Assembly: GCF_040719265.1 (NCBI RefSeq)
Contig: NZ_JBFDAH010000001.1
Location: 62,001-126,000 of the forward strand
Origin: Aliikangiella maris
Lineage (GTDB): Bacteria > Pseudomonadota > Gammaproteobacteria > Enterobacterales > Kangiellaceae
Length of the DNA stretch: 64,000 nt
Direction of reading: 5' to 3'
The notes beneath the pieces are model-generated. The model ran no database searches. It saw only the letters and a list, made by a program, of their open reading frames with translations, and had not been told where the DNA came from. The position numbers were made by a program, and so were the translations under genes. The stretch's first letter is position 1, and each line of letters starts with the position of its first letter. Below are positions 8,590-16,680 of the stretch, one piece after another.

Positions 8590-9891
8590 CTAGAAGCCTG
8601 TTAGCTGCTTGAGTCGTTGATTTAACTCCGATAACATCAAATCATGACAGCCGCCTGGCGATACTCTTTGTTGAATACTTTGTTCCGGTGTTCTGGCTTT
8701 CAATTCATCATAACGCTCGACAACCTGTTGATAGGCGTCTCTAAATGGCATTCCTTGTGCAGCAAGTTCTACCGCAAAGTCAGTTGCATACATCGGTGTA
8801 TCAATGGCTGCCTTTAAGGTTTCTGTTTTAAACTGTGTGCCAGCAATAACTTTGGGAAATAGCAGCAATGTTTGCAATGATTTTTTTACTGCTCTGAGTA
8901 ATGGACCCTTAGTGAATTGTAAGTCTCGCTGATAACCTGAAGGTAAAGATAAAATTGATTGTAATTCTATTATTGCCGATTGCACGACCGCATAACTGGC
9001 GCGCATTAATTCAATCAAGTCAGGATTTCTTTTATTGGGCATAATTGAGCTACCCGTCGTCATTTCTTCGGGTAAACTAACAAAATCAAACTCTTGAGTA
9101 GTAAACAGAGAAATATCCCAACTATAGCGGCGGATATCTAACAGACACTGGGAAAGTGCTGAAAGTACGGCTAATTCGTATTTGCCACGACTGTTTTGTG
9201 TATAAATTGGATTAATTTGGATTCTGGCAAATCCCAACTCTTCAGTGGTTAATTGACGGTTTAATGGTAAGTTAACGCCATAACCTGCGGCTGTTCCTAA
9301 GGGGTTTGCATCAATTAATTGCTGAGTAGATTGCAGCGTGATTAAATTATCAAGCATGGCTTCGGCAAAACCCGCAAACCACATTCCGCAAGAAGAGGGA
9401 ACCGCGCGTTGCATATGCGTATACCCTGGCATGGGGATTTGCTGAGTTTTTTCTGCTTGTTGCAGACACACTTGCGCGCTTTGAGTGACTAGCTCAATGG
9501 CTTGATGGACCGCATCTTTTAAAAACAGACGTGTTGCTACCAAAACTTGGTCGTTACGCGAACGACCGGTATGAATCTTTTTACCAAGTTCACCCAGTTG
9601 ATTAACCAAATAATATTCGATTGCAGAGTGACAATCTTCAAATTGTGCAGTGAGCTTAAATTCTCCTGACTGAATTTTGCCATCGAGTAACTCTAAGTGT
9701 TCGATTAACTGCTGGCTTTCTTCGCTCGAAAGAATATCAATAGATTGTAAGTTTTTGACATGTGCTTTGCTTGCTTGAATATCATAGGCGACTAGTTCGG
9801 CATCGAGAATAATATCTTCGCCGGCCATAAATTCCATCATGGTTTCATCGATAGTTGCTTGTGATTTCTTTTGCCAAATTGGTGCTGGCAT
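8590..9891 (-). CDS. argH: Argininosuccinate lyase
   Basis: A 433-aa enzyme that splits argininosuccinate into arginine and fumarate, the last step of arginine synthesis. It belongs to the fumarase/aspartase superfamily. The signature loop is present as TTGSSIMPNKRNPD, and HTGRSRNDQV and TPGYTHMQRAVP-like blocks lie in the expected order. Slightly short of the usual ~460 aa, mainly at the C-terminus, but all core blocks are there. GGAG lies 7 nt before the ATG. It is the last gene of the minus-strand arg cluster, 34 nt after argC, and ends at an inverted repeat. Confidence 0.96.
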   Translation of the reverse strand: MPAPIWQKKSQATIDETMMEFMAGEDIILDAELVAYDIQASKAHVKNLQSIDILSSEESQQLIEHLELLDGKIQSGEFKLTAQFEDCHSAIEYYLVNQLGELGKKIHTGRSRNDQVLVATRLFLKDAVHQAIELVTQSAQVCLQQAEKTQQIPMPGYTHMQRAVPSSCGMWFAGFAEAMLDNLITLQSTQQLIDANPLGTAAGYGVNLPLNRQLTTEELGFARIQINPIYTQNSRGKYELAVLSALSQCLLDIRRYSWDISLFTTQEFDFVSLPEEMTTGSSIMPNKRNPDLIELMRASYAVVQSAIIELQSILSLPSGYQRDLQFTKGPLLRAVKKSLQTLLLFPKVIAGTQFKTETLKAAIDTPMYATDFAVELAAQGMPFRDAYQQVVERYDELKARTPEQSIQQRVSPGGCHDLMLSELNQRLKQLTGF

Positions 9892-9925
9892 AGGAGGTCT
9901 CCGTTAGATTAATTGCCTGAGTTAG

Positions 9926-10915
9926 TTAGTTGGTAAGGCCAGTTGAAGTATCAAAGCCTAATGCCAGATTGATATTTTGTATAGCCTGACTGGCGGCACC
10001 TTTTAGCAGATTATCCAGGCAGCTGATAATTGTTGCTCGGTTACCATTTTTACTCACTGTCAGTCCACCAATAACACAATAGGGGGTATTAACCACTTGC
10101 TGTATTGTCGGAATTTCAGGTTGGCAGCGGACTAATTCGTGCATAGCATAAAAATCGTTAAAGCGATTAAATAGCGTATGAGGTTTTTGAGGCTGTTTAA
10201 ATCTTAATTGTACGGTCATATTTATGCCACGAAAAAAACTCGCGACGTGAGGAGAAAAACTAATAGCGCAATCTAGCTTTTCACTGACTTCGCGTTCATG
10301 CAAGTGCTCTACCAGTTTATAGCCAATAATATTTTCATGAAGGTTATCTGGATCATTATTGGGGCTAGGTGTTGTTCCTGCGCCACTATAACCTGACACG
10401 CCAAAGCAGTGCGCATGTCCTTTAATAAGATCCTTGATGGGGGCTATTGCCAATTGCATCGCTGTGGCATAGCAACCAGGGTTACTGATTTTTAATGGTT
10501 TTTTTAATTCGGCCTGACCTTGTTTAATATTATGAATTTCGGGTACTGAGTAGAGCCATTGAGAATCAAATCGATAATCTGCCGACAAATCAATGATTAC
10601 TTGACAGTTATTGTGCTGTTCAATGGCATCAACGAACAATTTTGCCAAGCCGTTGGGTAGCGCCAAAACAATAATATCTGTCTTTCGTTCAGCAACTTGT
10701 ACAGGCGATAGATTTTCAATTAGAATTTGCTGTTGTTCAGTACCCAGCAAATCTGTTAAGCCAAGCTCGCTAAGTGGCTTTCCGGCCAGTTGACGCGAAC
10801 TAACCCAAGCAATTTCCAAATGAGGGTGTTGCTCTACAATAGCGAGTAATTCTTTTCCTACGTAGCCTCTGACACCCACGATGCCGAGTTTATAAGTGGA
10901 GTTTTGATGTGTCAT
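9926..10915 (-). CDS. argC: N-acetyl-gamma-glutamyl-phosphate reductase
   Basis: A 329-aa NADPH-dependent reductase making N-acetylglutamate semialdehyde from the acyl phosphate formed by ArgB. The Rossmann start reads GIVGVRGYVGKELL. The catalytic Cys is in SNPGCYATA, and the downstream SGYSGAGTTPS block matches the family. The length and the GVRGYVG motif resemble the Xanthomonas-type ArgC more than the E. coli enzyme. It lies 23 nt after argAB and 34 nt before argH, so the genes are very likely co-transcribed. Confidence 0.95.
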   Translation of the reverse strand: MTHQNSTYKLGIVGVRGYVGKELLAIVEQHPHLEIAWVSSRQLAGKPLSELGLTDLLGTEQQQILIENLSPVQVAERKTDIIVLALPNGLAKLFVDAIEQHNNCQVIIDLSADYRFDSQWLYSVPEIHNIKQGQAELKKPLKISNPGCYATAMQLAIAPIKDLIKGHAHCFGVSGYSGAGTTPSPNNDPDNLHENIIGYKLVEHLHEREVSEKLDCAISFSPHVASFFRGINMTVQLRFKQPQKPHTLFNRFNDFYAMHELVRCQPEIPTIQQVVNTPYCVIGGLTVSKNGNRATIISCLDNLLKGAASQAIQNINLALGFDTSTGLTN

Positions 10916-10938
10916 TGATTCTCTCTGAAAATAGGAAG

Positions 10939-12285
10939 TTAAACTAAAGTGGCTGGTTTAGCTAAAGCACAATCGACACATTTTTTGATTTCATCAAAAT
11001 CTGTTATGCCTAGCCAGAATACCGTCCACTGACCATCTTTAATACAGCCATCTGAATTTTTAAAATAAAAATTATTAATTTGATTGCCATTTCTTGAGCG
11101 CCAAAACATTTTGGGATTTTCACTGATCATAGTCGCCCATAGTGCTTTGCCTAAACCTTCGCCTTTGGCATCTTCAGCAACAACAAATTTATCCAAATAA
11201 GGAATGTTCTCTTCGAGTGTAATAATTGCCGCTGCGCGGTAACAGTAAGTAGTATATGCTCGATAAAGATTTAGCTCATTAAAGTAGTCTTCGTTAAGAG
11301 TTTTCTTAAAACTGGTTTCAAGAATATTTTTTACCTTAACCAGTTTCAAGCTTTCTATTTCTTCGTGCAACATAATGGACTCGCCTTTGCGAATCAGTGT
11401 GCCTGAACCTTTATGGGTAAACAGTTCTTTGGCTAAGTGAGAGGGTTTAGTGATGGAAACTGAGGCTGTTGCTGGCAATTGACTTAATATTTCAGCGACT
11501 TGTTTAATCTTTAACTTCATACCGCCATGTAACCAGGGCTGATTCATTAAATGGTTGTAATCGGTAATTAAATTAACGGAAGAGATGATATTGTCATCTT
11601 GGTCGAGTAATCCGCCTGTTTCAGTTAAAAAGATAATTTTATAGGGCTTTAACGCAATGGCTAACTGATTAGTTGCAACATCAGCATTAATATTTAAACA
11701 TTGACCACTTTCTGTTTCAGCCAATGATGATAAAATGGGAATTGTACCGTTTTCTAATGCTTGTTGAATAGGGGCTAAATCGATTTCAGTAACCACACCC
11801 ACCAAACCTAACTGAGTATTGGCAGTTTGGTTTGCTTTAAAAACACCGCTAGTAATTGATGCGGTTTTAACGCCCATATTTTGCAGTCTGTTAGCTAGTT
11901 TTAGATTTTGTTGGATAAAGGTTTTTCGGGCAACAGATAAAACTTCAGCCGTGGTGATTCTTTGTCCATCAATGAACTCACTTTCAATGCCTGCGTTTTT
12001 TAAATTAATACTTAATTGCGGACCTGCACCATGAACAACAATTGGAAACAGCCCAATTTGTTCGAGAAATGCCAGTGAAGAACACAGGTTGTCGAGGTCA
12101 TTTTCAAGTACCGCTCCGCCTACTTTAATTACAGCAAAGTGGGATTGTCCGGCATTGACAAACCGGTTTAAATATTGATCAATCTCTTTAGGATTTGCCA
12201 GATTCGATAAAAGTTGAATAATGGTATCTTTTATTTTGGATTGACTGGTTGTGGATTCTACATAAGAATTGTTGGCTTTATTCAT
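10939..12285 (-). CDS. argAB: Bifunctional N-acetylglutamate kinase / N-acetylglutamate synthase (ArgB-ArgA fusion)
   Basis: A 448-aa two-domain protein covering the first two steps of arginine synthesis. Residues ~45-290 are an amino-acid kinase domain of NAGK type (FAVIKVGGAVL, VVHGAGPQL, ITSGVFKA, LNINADVATNQLA, GGMKLKIKQV). Residues ~300-445 are a GNAT acetyltransferase domain (LNLYRAYTTYCYRAAAIITLEENIPYLDKFVV, DAKGEGLGKALWATM, FWRSRNGNQINNFYF), the NAT domain of vertebrate-like NAGS. This fusion is known from Xanthomonadales and relatives. It differs from the stand-alone argA and argB of enterics. It starts 17 nt after argE'. Arginine feedback on the kinase domain is likely by analogy but cannot be read from sequence. 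Confidence 0.93.
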   Translation of the reverse strand: MNKANNSYVESTTSQSKIKDTIIQLLSNLANPKEIDQYLNRFVNAGQSHFAVIKVGGAVLENDLDNLCSSLAFLEQIGLFPIVVHGAGPQLSINLKNAGIESEFIDGQRITTAEVLSVARKTFIQQNLKLANRLQNMGVKTASITSGVFKANQTANTQLGLVGVVTEIDLAPIQQALENGTIPILSSLAETESGQCLNINADVATNQLAIALKPYKIIFLTETGGLLDQDDNIISSVNLITDYNHLMNQPWLHGGMKLKIKQVAEILSQLPATASVSITKPSHLAKELFTHKGSGTLIRKGESIMLHEEIESLKLVKVKNILETSFKKTLNEDYFNELNLYRAYTTYCYRAAAIITLEENIPYLDKFVVAEDAKGEGLGKALWATMISENPKMFWRSRNGNQINNFYFKNSDGCIKDGQWTVFWLGITDFDEIKKCVDCALAKPATLV

Positions 12286-12302
12286 TACTTTTCAACCATT
12301 CG

Positions 12303-13457
12303 TTAAATTTGTTTTGCTAAAATGTTTAAATAACTTTGTTCAACTTCGGCAAGTTGTGCAAGTGAAACCCACTCATTTGCTGTGTGTGCTTGCTCAATAT
12401 TACCCGGTCCATAAACCAGTGCAGTTAAGCCTGACTGAGAGAATAAACTTGCTTCTGTCCAAAAGTTAACGGGATTGCCAAAAGGCAGTGAATACTGATT
12501 TGCCAGCGCCTTGGCTTTTTCTATTGCCTCATCAAAATCCTGATTTGCTGCGGGTAGTGTTGGGCCTTTAAATCCTTCGATAAGTTGGCAATCTGCATCA
12601 TTAATTGCCGATTGCTGTTTGGCATAATCAAAGATTAAGTTTAATAGTTGTGTTGAATCTTGACCGGGGAGGGGCCTGAAACCAAATGCAATTTCACATT
12701 GGGCTGCGATCATATTCGCTTTGATACCGCCATCAATTTTTCCAATATTAAATGGAAGACCTGTTAAGGTTTCAAATTGAAATGATTGACTTTTTACCCA
12801 ATTAACTGCATCGCTGCACCAGTGAGTTGCTTTGTGAATTGCACTATCGGTAATTGCTCTGGCTTGCGAGGCATGGCCTGACTCGCCAAAAAATAAAGCG
12901 CGCGCAGATTGAATGCCGCGATGTGCAAAAATTGCCTGCGCTTGAGTTGGTTCGGCAACTATCACCTTATCAAATCCATGCTCAGTTGCTAAAAACTGTT
13001 TCACTGCTGCGCTATTACCGTGTTCTTCATCGGAAGAGAACAACAGGGCAATTGCTCCGTCACATTGATTAACCGCCGAGAGCATACACGCTGCTGCACC
13101 TTTAATATCACAGGCGCCCAGTCCAGTTGCGGTAGTTTCAGTAACTTGCAATTCAAACGGATCAGATGTCCAGCCTTTAGCAACCGGAACCGTGTCTATA
13201 TGAAAGTTAAATAAAATTTCTGGTTTTCCACGAGTTGCCAATAAGCTTAGACAACCATCTCCTGCATCAAGAATTTGTAGGCTAAATCCTGGTAAGTGTT
13301 GCTTAAAATAAGCAAATATATCACTGTCACTTTGTATATTTCTTGGTGGATTTTGGGTATCAAAACTAACTAACGCCTCAAGATGTTTTAGTACCGAACT
13401 CAACGGTGAGAACGGCGTGTTGCTCTGCTGTGATTGTTGCTCACTCATTTTAGTCAT
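12303..13457 (-). CDS. argE: N-acetyl-L-citrulline deacetylase (ArgE', M20 metallohydrolase)
   Basis: A 384-aa zinc hydrolase of the M20/ArgE family. Metal-site blocks visible: FNFHIDTVPV (HxD), LGACDIKGAAA, FSSDEEHG (general-base Glu pair) and the distal AHTANEW. The N-terminal LEALVSFDTQNPPR and the GGIKANMIAAQCEIAFGFRPLPG block closely resemble the Xanthomonas enzyme that deacetylates acetylcitrulline. Because the cluster encodes acetylornithine carbamoyltransferase, the physiological substrate is expected to be N-acetylcitrulline rather than acetylornithine. The ATG overlaps the argG stop by 8 nt (ATGACTAA), indicating translational coupling. A second Met three codons later is an alternative start. 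Confidence 0.92.
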   Translation of the reverse strand: MTKMSEQQSQQSNTPFSPLSSVLKHLEALVSFDTQNPPRNIQSDSDIFAYFKQHLPGFSLQILDAGDGCLSLLATRGKPEILFNFHIDTVPVAKGWTSDPFELQVTETTATGLGACDIKGAAACMLSAVNQCDGAIALLFSSDEEHGNSAAVKQFLATEHGFDKVIVAEPTQAQAIFAHRGIQSARALFFGESGHASQARAITDSAIHKATHWCSDAVNWVKSQSFQFETLTGLPFNIGKIDGGIKANMIAAQCEIAFGFRPLPGQDSTQLLNLIFDYAKQQSAINDADCQLIEGFKGPTLPAANQDFDEAIEKAKALANQYSLPFGNPVNFWTEASLFSQSGLTALVYGPGNIEQAHTANEWVSLAQLAEVEQSYLNILAKQI

Positions 13458-14721
13458 TTACCTGCTTTTGATTACTTTGTACTGACTTAGCTGCAAGGCG
13501 AGAGGACTGACCAAATAGTTTGATAAAACCAATGGCTTCTTCAATTGTCCACGAAGCTGATTGCGCATAAACTGACTGTTTGTCCTTTAAAATATTCTCT
13601 GATTGAATTGCGACCGCATAGAGTTGTCCATAGCTTAGCTCAAGTGTCACTTCACCAGTAACCATTTGTTGGCTTGATTGTAAAAATGCTTCCAGATCAT
13701 GTTTAAGTGGCTCATAGAAAAAACCTTCATAAACCAGTTCAGTCCATTTTTCGGCAACTGTCGATTTAAATCGATTTTGTGCTTTTGATAAAACGGCTTG
13801 CTCTAAAGCTGTATGTGCAACCTGTATGGCATGTAATGCAGGGGCTTCAAATACAATACGTCCTTTTAATCCAATGGTTGTATCACCTGTATAGATGCCG
13901 CGACCAATTCCGTATTCGCCAATTTGTTGGTTGAGTTGCTGCATCACTTTTTCACCCGTAAAATCATCGGCTATTTTTTGCTGGTTAACTGCCACGAGAT
14001 TACCTTGCTCAAATTGCAGCGTGATAAGTTTTGTCGGTAATTTTTGTGGTGCATTTTGCGGGGCAGGCGTAAAGACATAACTGCCTTGGCCTGGCTGTTG
14101 CCATTCATCAATTTCTGAACCAGAAATCGTCGTGCCGAGCAGGTTTTCATTAATTGAGTAACTGGAAACTTTATCTGAAACACTAAAGCCTTTATCGATC
14201 AGGTATTGTTTTTCAAATTCTCTGACTTGAGAAGTTTGTTTTTGTATTTCGCGAATTGGTGAAATGATATTGTAATCACCCAAGCATTGTACTGCTAAAT
14301 CAAAGCGAACTTGATCATTCCCCATACCTGTACATCCGTGAGCAAAATTTTTGGTATTTAACTCATCGCAAAGGTTAAGACAGGCTTCGACAATTAAATA
14401 TCGGTCTGAGCAAAGCAGTGGGTATTGATTTTGGTACCAGTGACCACTGTGAATAAGCGGTGTAATTACCCGATCCCATAATTGTTGTGCGATACTGACC
14501 TCATGGTGAGCAACCGCACCTAAAGTTAAAGCTCTTTCTTTAATTGCTTGTTTGTCTTGTTCGCTGACACCGCCAGAATCAACAAAAATAGTCGTGACCT
14601 GATACCCTTTGTCTTTTAGGTATGGCACACAAAAGCTGGTATCAAGACCGCCGGAGAATGCCAATACGACTTGTTTATCATCTTGAGTGGCGGATGTTTG
14701 TGTATTTGAGTTACTGCTCAT
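13450..14721 (-). CDS. argG: Argininosuccinate synthase
   Basis: A 423-aa ATP-dependent ligase joining citrulline and aspartate. The P-loop-like ATP motif LAFSGGLDTSF is at residues ~20-31. HGCTGMGNDQVRFDLA and the GRGIYTGDTTIGLKGRIVFEAPA region match the family. It is the longer ArgG form seen in Xanthomonas-type arg clusters. It lies second in the operon, 67 nt after argF', and its stop overlaps the argE' start. The first ~15 residues are polar (Ser, Asn, Gln, Thr) and probably disordered. Confidence 0.95.
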   Translation of the reverse strand: MSSNSNTQTSATQDDKQVVLAFSGGLDTSFCVPYLKDKGYQVTTIFVDSGGVSEQDKQAIKERALTLGAVAHHEVSIAQQLWDRVITPLIHSGHWYQNQYPLLCSDRYLIVEACLNLCDELNTKNFAHGCTGMGNDQVRFDLAVQCLGDYNIISPIREIQKQTSQVREFEKQYLIDKGFSVSDKVSSYSINENLLGTTISGSEIDEWQQPGQGSYVFTPAPQNAPQKLPTKLITLQFEQGNLVAVNQQKIADDFTGEKVMQQLNQQIGEYGIGRGIYTGDTTIGLKGRIVFEAPALHAIQVAHTALEQAVLSKAQNRFKSTVAEKWTELVYEGFFYEPLKHDLEAFLQSSQQMVTGEVTLELSYGQLYAVAIQSENILKDKQSVYAQSASWTIEEAIGFIKLFGQSSRLAAKSVQSNQKQVND

Positions 14722-14788
14722 GATATTGTTATCCTGTAAATTGTCTTTAAATAAATGTTAGCGGTTATTGGCTTATCAATCTTAAAAA

Positions 14789-15790
14789 TTATTGATTTTC
14801 CAGCAAGTACTGCATCATGCCTTTTTGTGCGTGCAAGCGGTTTTCTGCTTCATCAATGGCTGCACAATAGTCAGCATCCATAACACCATCTGTCGCCTTG
14901 ATGTTTCTGCGTAACGGTAAACAATGAGAAAAAATAGCATTATTGGTAAGCCCCATTTTTTCTTCATCAACAATAAAATGCTGATAACGATCTCGAATTT
15001 GTTTTTCTGGTTCCCAATGACCAAAATAGGGAAGGGCTCCCCAACTTTTGGCATAAACGACATCAGCGTCCTGATAAGCTTGTTTAATGTCATGGGTGAC
15101 TTGAAAGCTGCCGCCATATTGCGCCACATTTTCTTTAGCAATATTGAGGTATCGCTCGTCGAGTAAATATTCTTCGGTGGGGCATAATAAAGTGACGTCC
15201 ATCCCAAATTTTGTTGAAATTAATAGTGATGAGTTTGCAACAGCGGTATTAAGTGGCTTGGGATGATAAGTCCAGGTGAGTAGATATTTTTTCTTTTTAG
15301 GTGTCCCCAGTTTCTCTTGAATCATCTGCATATGTGCTAATTCTTGACATGGATGAGTAATGGTTTCCATATTAATTACAGGCACTGTGGCATATTGAGC
15401 AAATGATTGAATGATTTTATCTTGTCTGTCGTACTCCCAGTTTTCAAATTTTGGGAAAGCCCGAATACAAATTAAATCACAAAATCTTGATAGTACTTTG
15501 GCCGCTTCAATCACATGTTCTTCTGCGGTTGCATCCATTTTATTGCCTAATTCAAACTCTAATGGCCAAGCTGATTTTCCTGGCTCTAATACAATTGCAT
15601 GTCCGCCAAGTTGCCAGGTACCGATTTCAAAAGTGGTGCGGGTACGTAGACTAGGATTAAAAAACAATAAAGCAACAGATTTGTTTTTTAGAATATCGCT
15701 CGATTTACCTTGTTTAAATTGATTGGCAAGGTCGAGCATTTGTTGCAGAGTTTGCTGGTCGAAGTCAGCTGTGGTAATAAAGTGTTTCAT
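14789..15790 (-). CDS. argF': N-acetylornithine carbamoyltransferase (AOTCase)
   Basis: A 333-aa transcarbamylase making N-acetylcitrulline from acetylornithine and carbamoyl phosphate. The carbamoyl-phosphate loop is FFNPSLRTRTTFE (residues ~44-55). HPCQELAHM and the C-terminal SHCLPLRRN are the other active-site blocks. Several features are those of the Xanthomonas AOTCase rather than ordinary OTCase: WTYHPKPLNTAVANS, AKSWGALPYFG and Glu90 in ATAEEH. From published work on the Xanthomonas enzyme, the corresponding Glu92 separates AOTCase from the succinylornithine enzyme. It is the first structural gene of the arg operon. Upstream lies a GC-rich terminator preceded by an Arg-codon-rich short frame, which suggests attenuation. 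Confidence 0.95.
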   Translation of the reverse strand: MKHFITTADFDQQTLQQMLDLANQFKQGKSSDILKNKSVALLFFNPSLRTRTTFEIGTWQLGGHAIVLEPGKSAWPLEFELGNKMDATAEEHVIEAAKVLSRFCDLICIRAFPKFENWEYDRQDKIIQSFAQYATVPVINMETITHPCQELAHMQMIQEKLGTPKKKKYLLTWTYHPKPLNTAVANSSLLISTKFGMDVTLLCPTEEYLLDERYLNIAKENVAQYGGSFQVTHDIKQAYQDADVVYAKSWGALPYFGHWEPEKQIRDRYQHFIVDEEKMGLTNNAIFSHCLPLRRNIKATDGVMDADYCAAIDEAENRLHAQKGMMQYLLENQ

Positions 15791-15853
15791 GTCGGGTTCC
15801 AGAATTTTATTAATTTTAAGTTTAAAAGTAGTCGTTAATTAAAAATCAGGCAT

Positions 15854-15883
15854 AAAAAAACCCGGCGCTTTGGCCGGGTTTTT
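15854..15883 (-). terminator. Attenuator terminator upstream of argF'
   Basis: Read on the minus strand, CCCGGC and GCCGGG pair around a 6-nt loop, and seven T residues follow at once (15860 down to 15854). This is a strong Rho-independent terminator 64 nt before the argF' start codon and about 18 nt after the stop of the Arg-rich leader frame. No other gene upstream would need it, because phhB ends at 16219 on the same strand and is separated by the leader. Confidence 0.9.
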
Positions 15884-15943
15884 GAAGGTGATTTTTATTT
15901 GCTATACACCATCGTACCCAGCCCAGTAGGTACGGCGGCGGCG
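15861..15943 (-). promoter_or_regulatory. Candidate ribosome-mediated arginine attenuator (alternative RNA hairpins)
   Basis: Four segments can be read on the minus strand. Four Arg codons (CGC CGC CGC CGT, 15943-15932) overlap arm 1. Arm 1 (CGTACC, 15934-15929) pairs with arm 2 (GGTACG, 15918-15913). The stretch GGCTGGG (15923-15917) next to arm 2 can instead pair with CCCGGCC (15878-15872), the 5' arm of the terminator, with one G-U. Arms 3 and 4 form the terminator. A ribosome stalled on Arg codons would block 1:2, allow 2:3 and prevent termination. A ribosome reaching the stop would cover arm 2 and allow termination. The pairings are seen directly and the mechanism is inferred. Confidence 0.7.
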
Positions 15944-15976
15944 AATAACGTTTAAGTTAAGCAAACTGGCAGGCAT
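15902..15976 (-). CDS. Putative arg operon leader peptide with four consecutive Arg codons
   Basis: A 24-codon frame reading MPASLLNLNVIRRRRTYWAGYDGV, ending 19 nt before the terminator stem. Four Arg codons in a row next to an alternative-hairpin region, upstream of an arginine operon, is what a leader peptide should look like. The start is uncertain. The frame is open upstream to a TTG at 16084 (60 codons) with another ATG at 16051, and none has a convincing ribosome site. A TATACA hexamer at 15998-15993 would put transcription very close to the proposed ATG, which argues for an upstream promoter. This may be known in the lineage but I cannot recall a described case. Confidence 0.6.
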   Translation of the reverse strand: MPASLLNLNVIRRRRTYWAGYDGV

Positions 15977-16218
15977 TGCAAATTGACTTGCTTGTATAGT
16001 CAAGTTAAGTACGATATTGAGAAAGTCTGTAATAAAAAAACTGATAGACATGTGTGCTGCTTGAGTTTGGTTAAGCGTTTTCAAATGATGTGCATTTTTA
16101 CCATGATTAACTCACACAGCGCAACCTTTGATTAAGTATTTTTTTGCATAATTTATTTTCGTCAGTTATTTTGAGTTTATTCTTTATTTTTTATCGCTAG
16201 TCAGTAAACAGCGGACAC

Positions 16219-16566
16219 TTATTTTAAGTGTCGATAAAGTTCATCTGTTTTGGCGGCGCAAATGAAGTCATTTTGATGCAAGCCTTTTATGCTGTGCGAC
16301 CACCAGTTGACGGTAACTTGACCCCATTCAGTCAGTAGCGCAGGGTGATGACCTTCTGTTTCGGCCATTTCTCCAATCTGATTGGTAAACAGGAGTGCCT
16401 GTTTAAAATTTTTAAATTTAAAGGTACGCTCTAATTGCATGATTTCTTGATAGACCTGTACTTGCCAATCGGGTATTTGTTTGATTAATTCTGCTAGTGC
16501 TGACTGTTCGATTTTGGGCGCTTCGGCATGGCAAGCCTGGCAGGTTTGTTGATTGAGTTGTGTCAT
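16219..16566 (-). CDS. phhB: Pterin-4a-carbinolamine dehydratase
   Basis: A 115-aa enzyme that recycles 4a-hydroxytetrahydropterin produced by phenylalanine hydroxylase. The family motif EGHHPALLTEWGQVTVNWWSH carries the catalytic His residues, and the C-terminal IKGLHQNDFICAAKTDELY completes the domain. Its length matches family members with the short Cys-containing N-terminus (QTCQACHAEAP). GGGAG lies 5-6 nt before the ATG. It is 114 nt downstream of phhA on the same strand, the usual phhAB order. The stop codon lies in a small hairpin (GACACTT/AAGTGTC) without a T tract. Confidence 0.93.
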   Translation of the reverse strand: MTQLNQQTCQACHAEAPKIEQSALAELIKQIPDWQVQVYQEIMQLERTFKFKNFKQALLFTNQIGEMAETEGHHPALLTEWGQVTVNWWSHSIKGLHQNDFICAAKTDELYRHLK

Positions 16567-16680
16567 GGGTACTCCCGAATAATAGGTTTTAAATATATAG
16601 GCTTTAAACGTAAAAGTTTAAATACGACGCCAATTCTTATGGTTTAATCTCAATGATAGTGAATCTATCTACATGCGAGT

